Shown piece after piece: positions 35,191 through 46,665 of a DNA stretch of 64,000 nucleotides. Position 1 is the stretch's first letter. Every line of letters begins with the position of its first letter. Position numbers and translations under genes: made by a program. The notes under the pieces are model-generated. The model did no database searches, was not told the origin of the DNA, and saw only the letters and a program-made list of their open reading frames with translations. Source of the stretch: Ifrita kowaldi (Eukaryota > Chordata > Aves > Passeriformes > Cinclosomatidae); the NCBI GenBank assembly GCA_013398055.1, contig VZRS01004535.1, positions 124,001-188,000 of the forward strand, given 5' to 3'.

Positions 35191-36939
35191 CAGAAAAATA
35201 AGGGAGAAGGAACTTTTTTGCATTTATTGCATTCTATAAACAGCTTTTGTACTAGGCATGAAAAAGAATCAGAATGGTCAAGAGATTCTGTAATAAGAAA
35301 GATGCAGGAATTCATCAGGAGATCAGGTTTTGCCATCATCACATTTATATAGCTGAAAATTCACTTTGGCAATATTGCAGCAAATAAAGCATGTCCCACA
35401 AAAAGCTTGGCCAGAAAGATCACCAGTGAGAATTCCAGATACTACAAGATGCTAGAAAAACATGTATCACCTTTCAGGCTTAAAGCAATAGAAATTGCAA
35501 TTTCATATCTGTATATCCCCTCAGATCCCTAGGCTTTTTTGATTGGCAACTAGTGAAACAACTGGGTGGTTACCAAGACTGTGGTTTGGAATTTCCTGAG
35601 GAGTTTAGCCATAGTACATCCTATTTCTTGACAATGATTGCAGATGTCTGATATCCACAATGGGACTTCATTGCAAACTGTGGGTGCAGTTAATTCTGCT
35701 TTGATTTTTTCCAGTTGTCATGAGTCTTCACTTTGGGGATGTTAGAATATCTGTTATTTTTAAAAACCACCACTAGAGATCCAGTTCCTGTCGTAGCACA
35801 TAAATATTTTTGGCTTTAAACAATTTTAACCCAAATGCTATGTCACAAAGATGAGAACTGACTCATAACAACGCAAAGATAATGATGATTTTGTATATGT
35901 GGTATTGGTTCCCTATGTCTTGAGCAAGATAGTTCCTGGAAAGGTTGCCTGAACACCATTCTGCAAGTTCCCTTGAGTCAGCTTTCACCTCTCAACAGAC
36001 ATCTCATTCAGCAGAACCTGAACCTAGATAGAGGCTGTAGAAATGTGCACAGCCTGTGACCTTGTAGCCAAGACAGGAAAAACCCTAAGAGTTCTGGTGC
36101 AGAGAAAGGGTCTTGGTCAGATGAGGTATTGGTATCTGTGGGTTGCAGAACACTGTTGCACGGGTGAGGGCACAGAGACTAGACACTGGCGTCTGTGTCC
36201 CCTTGTACAGCATCTGCCCCAAACAGAGCCAAACAAGGCTAGGGAGTGCCCTCTGCCAGAGCAGCAAAGCCACTTTCTTCACCTGGTCACTTGCTGAGGC
36301 TTGTGAAGACAGTGTGCAGTCTTTAATAGGATCTGCTAATTTTAAATACTCTTATGGTGCCCATGAGTGACCAGCTTCACCCACAGAGATTTAATTATGT
36401 GGCACACACGGGAGGATTTTCAGCACTTTTTTTTCTTTTATCTGTGAAATTCTGAAGGTGTCTCATTATAGTCTCTGAAGGCTTCTCAGAGTCTTCCCTG
36501 CATTAAGGTCATAACGCTGTTGATGAGTTATGTTCAGTTGTGTTTAGAACCAGGTGAAGGTTCACTCCATTCCTATTAGAACCTGTACTTCTTGAAAGAC
36601 ACCAGGGATTTTAATCCTACAGAATTTTCTACGTATTTCAGTGACAGTGCTCTTTCAAACAGGGGTGAGACTAAGACCTTCCAGCATGAAAAAGTGATTG
36701 TCTTATCCACCCACAAATTAGTGAGTCCAGCCATATCTCTAAAATTCTAGTCCCTGGGACTCTGATACTTGATTATTGAAAGAAATTCAAACACCATTAA
36801 GGAAAGATAATTGGTAGGTTCCAAGAAGAGGACTGTTAGTGTTCTCAGAGCTCTCAGCAGGGCAAGGTGAACTGCAGAGCTTCCTTTCTGTTCGTACTTA
36901 CTATTCAATGATGCTGCTGTTGCTAAGAACAGGAAGCTG

Positions 36940-37030
36940 AATTATCATCTTGAAATTCCAGTGTAAAAACTCAGACCATCAAGCTCTTGGCTACTCTGAG
37001 TTTTTACAAAGGAATTTCAAGATGATAATT
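36940..37030. repeat. Long near-perfect inverted repeat (36-bp arms, 19-base loop)
   Basis: The arm at 36940-36975 (AATTATCATCTTGAAATTCC, then AGTGTAAAAACTCAGA) pairs with the arm at 36995-37030 over 36 bases with only two or three mismatches, around a 19-base loop at 36976-36994. Transcribed, it would give a hairpin of about 90 nucleotides, in the size range of a microRNA precursor. No transposon terminal motif or target duplication is evident. Confidence 0.88.
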
Positions 37031-37982
37031 GAAGCGGGCAGGTTTTAGAGCATGTATTTCTTTAGAAAAGTCCTCTTCATCTCTCACGTTGCATTCTCAG
37101 TGCTTCATCTAGGCATGTTCCCTAGAGGCTGCTCTTAACCAGTGCTGCCTGTACTTTTGATGATCCAGTTTTTCATAAGAATTTGTTTAAGTCTGGGTAG
37201 ATCATACTCTGCTGTCTGATAGTTAAAAATTACCTTGGCTAAAACTTTGTAGATTTGGTGTCTTTCTGCCCCGCATGCTTTAAAGAGATATACCAATGGC
37301 AGGATGTGACTTACCCCTAAGACTGTGTAGTGCACCAGCCTGATACTTTCAACATGTAGATACTGAGCTGGCCTTGTAATGCTGTCTGATATAGAGGAAT
37401 TGTTCTGGTAAACAAGGTAGGGTTTCTGAATTGTTGTTTTTTTTCTTTAAATATTGGCATGCATTGCTCTCTCTGACAGCTCATTTGCTTGTAGATTAAA
37501 AGAAAACACTATGAGAGAGGCATAGCTCCTGTCTGTTTAGGCTGCAAAGTGCTTGTGACCTGTTGAGACAATTAAGATGTTGACTGTTTATTAGTATTAT
37601 TTGCCTAAGCTTCGGTGTCTGATAACCAGCTGAGCAATCCACTGCAGGTTTCCACTCATGTCTGCATAACTTGTATTGCACCCACCAACACCAAAACTGC
37701 CAATGTCTGCAGCAGTGTCAGTGGGCTTGGAAATTGTATCAAGTACAGCTTGCAGTACATGATCAGGTGTTTCTTGGTCTTCCTTCAAGGAGCTGTCTGA
37801 GATCAAGTTAGACATGTTATTCCTCTGTAAGTGTATTGCATGGGAGAATGCACCTGTCCTTATACACTTTCAGCTACGGTATTTCAGGTTTGATCCATTC
37901 TGGACGTGCCCTTTCCTTCATGGAACAGTCACAGGTGCTAAGAATAGTAGCTGACTTTTCTGGGTGACGTGCATTCTTTCAC

Positions 37983-38025
37983 ATAATTCTAGTACAGCTT
38001 GCGTGTTAAGCTGTACTAGAATTAT
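37983..38025. repeat. Perfect 18-bp hairpin with 7-base loop
   Basis: ATAATTCTAGTACAGCTT at 37983-38000 is exactly complementary to AAGCTGTACTAGAATTAT at 38008-38025. The loop is GCGTGTT. Confidence 0.92.
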
Positions 38026-38641
38026 CATGGATGTGATTGTTTCCCTTACCTAAACGTCATATGTACAGCAGTCCAGTCCCTTCTTGGTGTTAGAGAATCA
38101 CACTCCTTTGCAGAGTTTCTGAAGCCCCTGTGACACTTTGATATCGTACACAAGCAAGATTCATGCCAAAGGGGCGATACAATACCCTTGTTCTGTTTCA
38201 GTGGTCCTCGTTAAATTTGTGCAGACTTCATACAGACATAGCACGTGTCTTGGCTTTGCAGCTTGTCAATGGTTTTGAATCATCTTAGGTGAAATACGTG
38301 CCCCTCCAGATACTGAGGAAAGTGACTTTGAGCCATTCCAGTCATGGGCTGATACTCATCTTTGGGAAAGTTTCCGTTACAATCCAGTGGACAGAAGTTT
38401 TGCTTGTTACATGAAAAGGTCTTGCAGATACCAAGCTATAGACACCACCTCTCCTGAGGAGTTCTGCAATTCAGTAATGATCTCAGAAATAACACACCGA
38501 TCACCTTTGCTTGGGACCTATTTCCTCTGCTTTGACCTAGTCTGTCTTCCAGCAGTTAGAGGAGGTTACTCCTGTTTTTCTGATGATCTGACAGACCTTA
38601 TCTTTTGTGGGCTCTTCATCACAGCTGTGTCTCTTTGTTGC

Positions 38642-39077
38642 TGTTGGGGCGGTCATGAAACACACAGACAATGCCTCTTTAAAGGGCCAAAAAGCCGTTT
38701 ATTAAACAAATCAGCCTCTTTTATACATCTTTTGTATGTTATCCTTTGTGTTACACATTCACTGGCTGCTAAACTACTACAATAGACTCCTCAGCTAATA
38801 TTAACTTCAATATACTACCATTGGCTACCTATAGCATAAGCATTCAAGCATTCAGAAAAATAACAGGTTGCTGTTTTCCTCCTTCTATTGCTTAACTTTC
38901 TTGTTTCTGTGGATACTACGTTCTCATGGGCAAAAACTAATTGTTTTTCTTCTCACGGACTTTTCTCACAGTCCTCCTCTAGCCGAAGTAACAGGCCTGA
39001 GCCATAATTTTACAAAGGCAACAAGGCCTTCATTTTATAAGGTTTTACTTAAATGCCACATCTTCTCTGCTCCCACA
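38642..39077 (-). mobile_element. Solo LTR of an endogenous retrovirus, minus strand, right border uncertain
   Basis: Read on the minus strand, the segment has LTR architecture. It starts near TGTGG (at 39077 or 39060). A TATA box (GTATAAAAGAGG, plus about 38719-38730) is followed by an AATAAA (plus about 38700-38705), and the element ends in CGCCCCAACA at 38642. The plus-strand left edge TGTTGGGGCGG is the expected terminal TG. No internal retroviral genes flank it, so it looks like a solo LTR. A target-site duplication could not be found with either candidate right edge, so the right border or the intactness of the element is uncertain. Confidence 0.65.
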
Positions 39078-41620
39078 TTCAGAGTACTTTCTCTGCATTT
39101 ATTTCAGGGCTGGGAGAGTCAGATCCCAGGGGGAGCTCCCCACCACCCTTACTGCTATTTGCTTACTTCAGACTACCTGCCTCATATAAGTAAAGACATT
39201 TCTGTTTATTTTTCTGAGGTATGGGCACTGTTCCCATTTCTTTATAAGTGTTTCCTTCGTGTTTTTGTACCTTCCAGCTCATAATAAGGCATATAAAGCA
39301 GGAATCTTGATTTCTGGCATTTTATTTATTCTCACTTCATTCAGAAGCCATTTCTATTAACCACTGGAACAGAGCTCTGTGGTGTTGAATCTTTTCTTTG
39401 CTATTGCAGTAACCCATCCCATCCTGTTCTCTCTCCCACCCCTCCATGCTGGGGTGTTGACTTTTCCCCCTGGCTATTTGTGTTGGCACCTTTGGCAATA
39501 GCATTTCAGCCCCAGCATTCTTTCCAGGTCAGGAACAGCAGGGAGTTTTCCTTCTGACTGCTTCTGATAATTTCCTACAAGGTGAAAAAAGAAGGAGTGT
39601 GTGCTCTGAGCTCCCAAATGGGCATTGATTTACATGTTTGGAGTTACAGGTCTAGACAGCCATTTGACTAATGACATTTTAAAAGTGCAAATATGCTTTT
39701 TTTTAAACCCATCTTCCGTCATCCTTCTCCAGAAATAGACAATCAAAATGTCTTGCAGGTGAAGCTAGCTCCCATGGCCTCTGGGTATTATTGGGTGTCA
39801 ATTATTTCTTTTTGAGATCTAATGTTGACAAAGGCAAGTACCTCTCAATAAAGCTTCATGAGTGGGCTCCTTTAGGTGAAGTTCCCAGTTGTAAATTTAA
39901 GTGTTATTTACTGTCTGTGTAGGAAATTAGTGTAGGAAGACCAAGCAAAAGGCCCTGTGAAAGGAGAGTGTGATTTTATTTTGCAAATCTCTGTGTAAGT
40001 TGTTTCTACCCACTGACATTCTCACAAGCACATATTCCAAAGGAGGAAGACATATAGTCAAGTTTCCCGACTGTTTTCTTTTCCAGTTTGGGAATTTGTG
40101 CTGCTGTGGTCTGTTGTCCCGTTGGGAGAGCTGGAAGAAGCACAGCACATGCACCAGGCTGTACTTCTGTTACCACCCTCCTTGCGCCACAGCATGACTT
40201 CATCAGAGCACAGGCTGTCTGACCTCCTTGTAAACATTATATTCAATCAGTTTCATTGCTTACACTCAAGTCCTGTGAGCACAGGCCATTCTTCTAACCC
40301 TTGCCCTTTTTTTCCTTTTTCCCCTGCTTCCACATGCATATTTTCTCTTTATGTTAGAATTGTCATATTTCTGTTACAAATCTTTGCACCTGCCAGCAGG
40401 TATTAGGATAGCTTGGGGGTGGGGATTTTCAGAGGATACCATATGGCAGGTTTCCTCACTAAGTGTAGTCCCATGTCACACACTAATGCCAATACAACCC
40501 CACTCTGTGCTTCTCACCCCTACTTGTTTTCACAAAATACTGAGTAGCACTTTATATTCTTTAAGGAGCCATGGCCATGCATTCCTGATACTCGTGGAGG
40601 TATTAGGCCTGGAGGAGGATAGTCTCTTTGAAGAAAAACAACCTAAAATTAATTTGGAGGAGTGTACTAGTAGGAAGCCACACTTCAGGTCGATTCGTTT
40701 GCTGTGTACACACAAAACTGGCCTCTCTGCTGAGGCTTCAGCCAGAGTATGAAGCCTTTGATTGCCTCTGAAGTGAGACCTGCCTGGGATGAGAGCATCA
40801 AAACACACTCTGCATACATGGCCCAGCCCCCTTGAGGGAAGGCACGCTGTGCCATCTGCTGTCTCCAGCATAGCAGAGGCATGCCGGTCATTTTCAGCAA
40901 ACAAAAATGTTGGCATGGAACAGGGAGCAGTAATATTTTCAGTCTGTTAGCAGAGCTTTCTTCATTCTTTAAGAAAATCCATCCTTTTGGTTTCTTGCCT
41001 TTGTCTTTTGGGAATCATAACTGGGCCTGTCTTTATTTAAAAACTCCTGTTTCTGCTGAAGAAGCATATTTCTTAAACACTGAGCTCAAAGGATCTCATT
41101 GATAAGCTGCTGAGCTTCCAGAGAGTGTCATGATGAAGTCCTTGTGAGGCATATGTTCCAAAGACCTTACATGAAAGATACCCATTTTCTTTCACTATGA
41201 AAAAAGGTTACAGAAAATGGCTCTAACAGTGAGTAGAGTGTAAATAAACAAATTGCAGGCAAAAAAAAATTCTAGCAATATAGTTATTCTGTAGTTTTGT
41301 ATGAAAACATATTATCTTTATTAGCTGTAAAAGCAAACTTAGAATCATCTGCAGGATTTTTTAGTAATTCATTTAATTTCCTGTTTTCTGAGTTATTTGA
41401 CTTCTAGAGCATGTTTGTTAAGACAGGGGCTGAAAGTATCAACTGCTTTTCTTTGAAGATGATACAGGAAACTCAGGAAACTCAAGTTTCAAAAGATTAG
41501 CCAGTTCATAAGAGGAATATCTTTTACCAAGTCCATGTATATTCCAAATAGTGAACTGACTCTCAGCTGGGCTGTGTGACCAGCAGTCTTCATCTGTTTT
41601 TAAAAAAGGAGAAATAATGT
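39078..41620. other. Intergenic, unique sequence
   Basis: No gene is recognised. A frame of 133 codons at 40351-40752 and an overlapping minus frame at 40530-40916 have no domain-like sequence and are treated as chance. Confidence 0.5.
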
Positions 41621-42034
41621 TGTAGCGGGTTGAATTTAGAAACCGGGGGGAAACACCAATTTAGTGTAGACGGTTTCACTTAATATTTCTTTTGTGTGAG
41701 ACAAAAATTAGGAGAAAGCAAAGCAGGCACTAAACTTGCAGAATATAAGAGGTTTATTCAACAGACAAGGAAGAAAAAAACAAACTGCTGTGGTGTAACA
41801 CATCTTTTCCATGATAACTTACAGATTGCTATACTGCAAGACATGGACCATTACATGGGTTTATTAATTTTTTAAGNGCTGGGCTCTTAGGCGACCCCTC
41901 CGTCCCGTCCCAACACCCAGCTGAAAAGGAAGAAACCCCCAAGTTCTGCCTTTTCACGCAATTTAAACATGTGACCTTGAGAGAAACGTAATTGGATTAA
42001 CAGGTTGTCTGTCAATTCAGGTCAACCCACTACA
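41621..42034 (-). mobile_element. Solo LTR of an endogenous retrovirus (ERVL-like), minus strand
   Basis: The ends are inverted repeats: TGTAGCGGGTTGA at 41621-41633 and TCAACCCACTACA at 42022-42034, with one mismatch. The 5-base sequence AATGT lies immediately on both sides (41616-41620 and 42035-42039), a clean target-site duplication. On the minus strand it starts TGTAGTGGGTTGACC, carries an AATAAA (plus about 41755-41760), and ends in the pattern CGGTTTCTAAATTCAACCCGC. From memory this is the end structure of a common avian LTR family; the 5-base duplication suits ERVL or ERV1 more than ERVK. No internal genes remain. The single N at 41877 lies inside it. Confidence 0.9.
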
Positions 42035-44039
42035 AATGTTTTTCCCAAATGTCAAGGAGCTGGGGAAAAAAGGTGTGAGATATCTCATATGTGAGATAGT
42101 TGCGTTAACAGTGACAGAAAATAAGTACCTGCCACCTTTAATGCGTAAAAATAGTTGAAGTCCTTTCTCCTCACTGCCTCCTAGTCCCACCTCTACCCCA
42201 ATGTAAAGATCAGGTCTTCAGTGATAACCTCTTCCCCATCAAAGCACTGCAAATGTTTTCCTTCCCACACCTCAAATCCAGAGCCAGAAACCTGCTCTTC
42301 AGGGAAACCTGAGTTTGTTGTTGGGGAGTAGTGAAGCCATCACTCCAGGATTGCCCGAAGAACCATGGGTTGGGGCTTTGTCTCTCAGTGTACAGATTTT
42401 TGGCAGCTCTGCCCTGTCCCTCTGGGATCCCTGGGCCTGTACAGACTGTGGTCTCACTCCCATTAGTGAGCCCCAACTAATATGCTTTACTTTGGCCTCC
42501 AGAAATCCTCAAAAAACACACAATGAAAAGGCAGCAGCATGAACCGGTGACATGTGAAAATGAATCCTGATGAGAGATGTGGAAACACTCGTTTGGATTC
42601 CTCTTAAATGCTAGATGTAGAAGAGATGAATGGTAGTGCCCGTAATGCACATGCCTTTATTCTTGTGTCACCTGCTCCTGGGGCCCCATGACAAAACCCT
42701 GTAACCCCCCCAAGCATCAGGGTTAGGATCAAAGGCATGAGTGCCATCTTACAGAGGCGATTCAGCTCCCCTCCAGACACAGTACAAGTTCAGCAGCCAA
42801 AGCCTCTAAGCAAAGTAAATCTTTCAGAGACTAAATTCAGAAATTATCACAGAAATTACCACCACTGGATATCAAGGGAATGCCCTGATTGCCCTATTCA
42901 ACAAACGCCAAACTCCTGCACAGGCTTCTTTGCTCCTGGGGAAGAAAAGCAGCCAAGTAAGTGAAGAAAAAGGCTCCTCAGAGAAAAGCTTTTATCTAAC
43001 TTCAAAGGCAAGATCTTCAGAGAGAGATGGATTAATGAGCTTATTAGCAAACAAGTTCCATGCTTCTACAGATAATAGCCATATCTGATTTCTGGCACTA
43101 AAACCTTTTGATTCTTCCCATATTTGCAGTCCAGATCCCTTGAGCTATCTACTTCCAGGACCAAGCCTCTATTGTATGGCTGAAAGGTAGGCCTGGAGCA
43201 TGCAGATGAAGTGTAGTTCCATGACAGCTGGGCCAGGAAGGAAGCAAATGTTTCAGGGCTCAAAATCCAGAAGAGATGCTGTGACCATCCAGTCTGAGCT
43301 TTTCTAAAACTTAGGCCAGTGATGCATCCTGAATTCATTTCAGCTTACATTGGTGCAGACCAGCTGGAAAAGTAGCCCTCTCCATTTTAAAGTATCCATG
43401 AAGGTGGAACTCCTGCAGTTCTTTACTAGAAGGCATTTTCTGATCTGTTAATCATTCCTAGTTCTGCTCTGCCTCTAATTCACCAGCACCCTTTTGAACT
43501 GTGGGCATCAGGAGCTGTCTGAGCATTTTGGAATTTGCACTGATGTCAAAGACAGACATATGGCAACTTCTTTGCAACTGGACACAGGCCCATTTTCACG
43601 ACATCCTTTAGCTGCTGTGGCCCCTTGTCCCGTGGGGAGCTCACAAATAGCTAACTATCTGCCATGAACCCTCGTTCTCCTTCAGACTGCTGGGATGAGT
43701 TCCCCTATTCTGCAAACATTCATGATGCTTTGCCGTCTTCAATGGATGATTTGCCATTTAGCTGTATTCAAGTGTACTCTGTTTGCTTACCTCACACAGT
43801 CAGCCTGTCTAGGTTCCACATGGTTATATCTTTATTTTGCACTCCTTCGCGTTCAGGGGTATTTTTTACCATCTGTGCTGCTAACAGGCAGTGTGATAGA
43901 AAATAAAGAGAATATTAGTTACTCAGTCCAGGAACAGCAGGGAGGGTGACTACTCTTCAGCACCTTCCTTCCCTTTTCTCTCTCTTGTGGCTGCTGCCAT
44001 TTTGGCTGAGCATAAGGACTGTTACAAAAGAGGACAGTG

Positions 44040-44340
44040 CATAGTAACGCAGATGGAGAAGGGCTGCTTTGGTTTACAGTGAAGGTGGATGCAAGCGTGT
44101 GGGATCTGCTCCAGAGCCTCCCCTCAGCGCTCACCCCCACGCAGTCCGTGGAAGGCAGGGCATGGACGCAGAGATGACCACCTTGCGCAGCTGATGCATT
44201 CGAGTTTGCTGGCAGGCGCACGGGAACGAGCTCTAAGCTGGCTATCCGGTTATCCCAGCAGCCAGCCACGGGGGCTTACCACGGCCAGCTGACCCAGCCC
44301 CTTCAGTGAGGCCTCGACTGTCGTGACTGCTGTCCACTGG
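44040..44340. promoter_or_regulatory. CpG-rich patch, possible distal regulatory island
   Basis: About 16 CpG dinucleotides fall in about 300 bases, including GCGCTC, GTCCGTGG, TTGCGCAG and AACGAGCTC, in surroundings that are almost CpG-free. No long open frame or repeat accounts for it. It could be an unmethylated island (promoter of an unannotated transcript or an enhancer) or a decayed GC-rich retrocopy. Confidence 0.3.
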
Positions 44341-44839
44341 CATCCAAGCCCACCTCTGCAACTGGCATGGCCTCTGCTCTGTGCTGTGCACTCAAGGGCC
44401 ATTCTGGATTCAGTAATGCTTAATTTTTAAGGTACTTTTAAAGAACACCTTCCGAAATGTGTAGTATGTAAAGCATACCTCAGTGTCTTTTCTCATTTGC
44501 CTTTTGACTACCAAGGGGAATTAATTAGTATCAGCATGAATGTGAGAACTGCAGGAAGCAGAACAAGCTATATGAACATTCTTGAGTCTATTCGGCTCCC
44601 AGGGAGTTCTCATCAGACTTCATCCAAATGTCATCCTCGGTTTGCTTCTTTCAAAAACCTACTGTTCCTGGGTGTTTAAAATGATCCTCTGGATGTACTG
44701 TTCATCTGAGCTAATTAAAGCCTGTAGACTAACAGGCACATTTTGCTCCTTTTTCTGTCTACAAATGCTGGAGATGCTGTATGTGCAAAGATGCATGGTA
44801 GATTTTGGGGTTAAACTATGACAGCTTTATGTGCAATAA

Positions 44840-45500
44840 AAGGAATGTATCTGAGCTGACACTGTTTATTGCAGAACTGATTTTATGTGTTCTTTTTTAT
44901 TTTGATGTTTCAATAATAACCAAATAATTTTAATTTCAGGAAGGAGGAATATATAACATTCTCATCTTTTAAAATAGTTTTACTCTTATATGAAAGTTAA
45001 TATTAAATAGGTTAATGTTATAATTTGGTTTATTAACTCTTTCAAATATTTTCTGGCCAGCTCCTGATAAAATTTTTTAAATTAAAATCTTTTGGCATAA
45101 TATTTCAAGAATGCTGTAAGGAATTTATTCTATATCTGCCTTTTGAACCTATAGTGATTTGCTAACTAAATCTATGGCTTTGAAAATTTGATTTTTAGTC
45201 TGTGTAATGGGCTATTAAGCAAAAAATAATGGAGAAATCTAATGTGGAACATGTCACTGTATGACCTATTCTCATTTTTTATTGTTGTCACTACCTTCAT
45301 AACGTAATAAAAACTGCAAGAATTTGGAAGGAAATACATGCGAGGTTATTTTACCAGGCAAACCTAGAATGATGCACAGCCACATTTCTGTCGATATTTA
45401 TGAACAGTGTTCTTTAATTTTTCTTGTGTTTTGGTATTGGTTCATCTGTGATCTTTTATTGTTGTCTACAATTTGCCCTGTTAGCTGCAACCCCGTTTGA
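44840..45500. promoter_or_regulatory. AT-rich non-repetitive block, possible conserved noncoding element
   Basis: About 650 bases of AT-rich sequence without CR1, simple repeats or open frames. It has numerous TAAT cores and long stretches such as AATGGGCTATTAAGCAAAAA that look like constrained noncoding DNA. This is a compositional impression only. Confidence 0.2.
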
Positions 45501-46619
45501 AAACACAAGCGCTATTCTCTGCTTGAATCAGCAAAGGCTGTTCCCATAGCATGTATTAAGACCCTGTTGGAATGAAATGTATGTGTGGCAAACTAGATTT
45601 ATAGACAGATGGGTAAGACAGGCAAATAGATGAATTAGATAGAGATCCAGTCCCAGCTGACATTTGTTGAATCAATATTAAAATAGCTGTGTTAAGCCAC
45701 AAGGCGTTTACACTGGATATATTGACAGCAGTTAATGAGTGGAGAATGAGAAAAAGCTTCTTCCAAAGCAGGATAATAGGACAGCATTTTCATTGATGAT
45801 CTTAGTAAGACAAGGGCATTGCTATCTCCACATGGACGATATTTGCTATTTAAGAACATATAGTACTGGTACAGGTTTCTCAGGTCATCTTGTAATCCAG
45901 AGTGAGGAGGTTTTAAGTACTGGATGAAGGGCAGCCTAATGCAAAGAAAATTCCATTACTCCTAACGCTAAGTGTAACTCCTGTAATTAGCACAGGCCTT
46001 CCCCCTCCCCTGGCTGGAAGGCAAGGGAGGAGCGTCTTGAAAGATACATCCCAAGACAGGTTGAGCTGCTTAGCACCAGCTCTTGGAGGGGTACTCTTCA
46101 CCATGTAATGACTGATACTGCTACCAGCCCTTACATATTTTGGGCTGTGTGTCACTTAATCAGAAACTGATGTCCTGCTGCAGTATTATGTATTGCAATA
46201 ATGCCTTGGCTATCTGCAAGGCTGGGGTCCTTTCACAGTTTTACAAAAAGCTGTAACAAGTTCTAATCCCGGGGACTGATGGCTCACTCCTGTTGCACTC
46301 ATGGGGAACTTTATTTCTTGTGCAAGCAGGGACTGCAGCATACCTTCCCATGTCAACCCATGCGTGTCCTTTGTAGTACAAAACCCAGGTAGGAAAGTGT
46401 TGCCTGAGACTTGATCTCAGTAAGGTAGGCAAAACCGGCCATGAGAAAAAATGGGATCAGTGGTCATGCTAAGGTAAAACAACCAGCTAAAGGGCAGGAG
46501 AAGAAGCAGTAGGTATCTGAACATGAGTTTAAACCACTACCAGCACTTCTGCATTGACCATAAGGAGGTGTTCCATTAGCAAAGATTCAAACCTTGCATC
46601 TCGCATTTTTCTAGGGTTA

Positions 46620-46665
46620 AAACAGACAGACAAACAAACAAACAAAACAAAACAAAACAAAACCC
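46620..46665 (+). repeat. Low-complexity (ACAAA)n / (CAAA)n tract
   Basis: AGACAGACAAACAAACAAAC followed by several AAAAC units forms a short A/C microsatellite. Confidence 0.9.

Larger units (their letters stand above)
35191..38641. other. Intergenic sequence with two long inverted repeats
   Basis: No coding exon or interspersed repeat is recognised. The conspicuous contents are the inverted repeats at 36940-37030 and 37983-38025. Confidence 0.5.

Noticed and set aside
38868..39284. 138-codon plus-strand frame
   Set aside because: It is antisense to the minus-strand LTR and runs past its border; not a gene.
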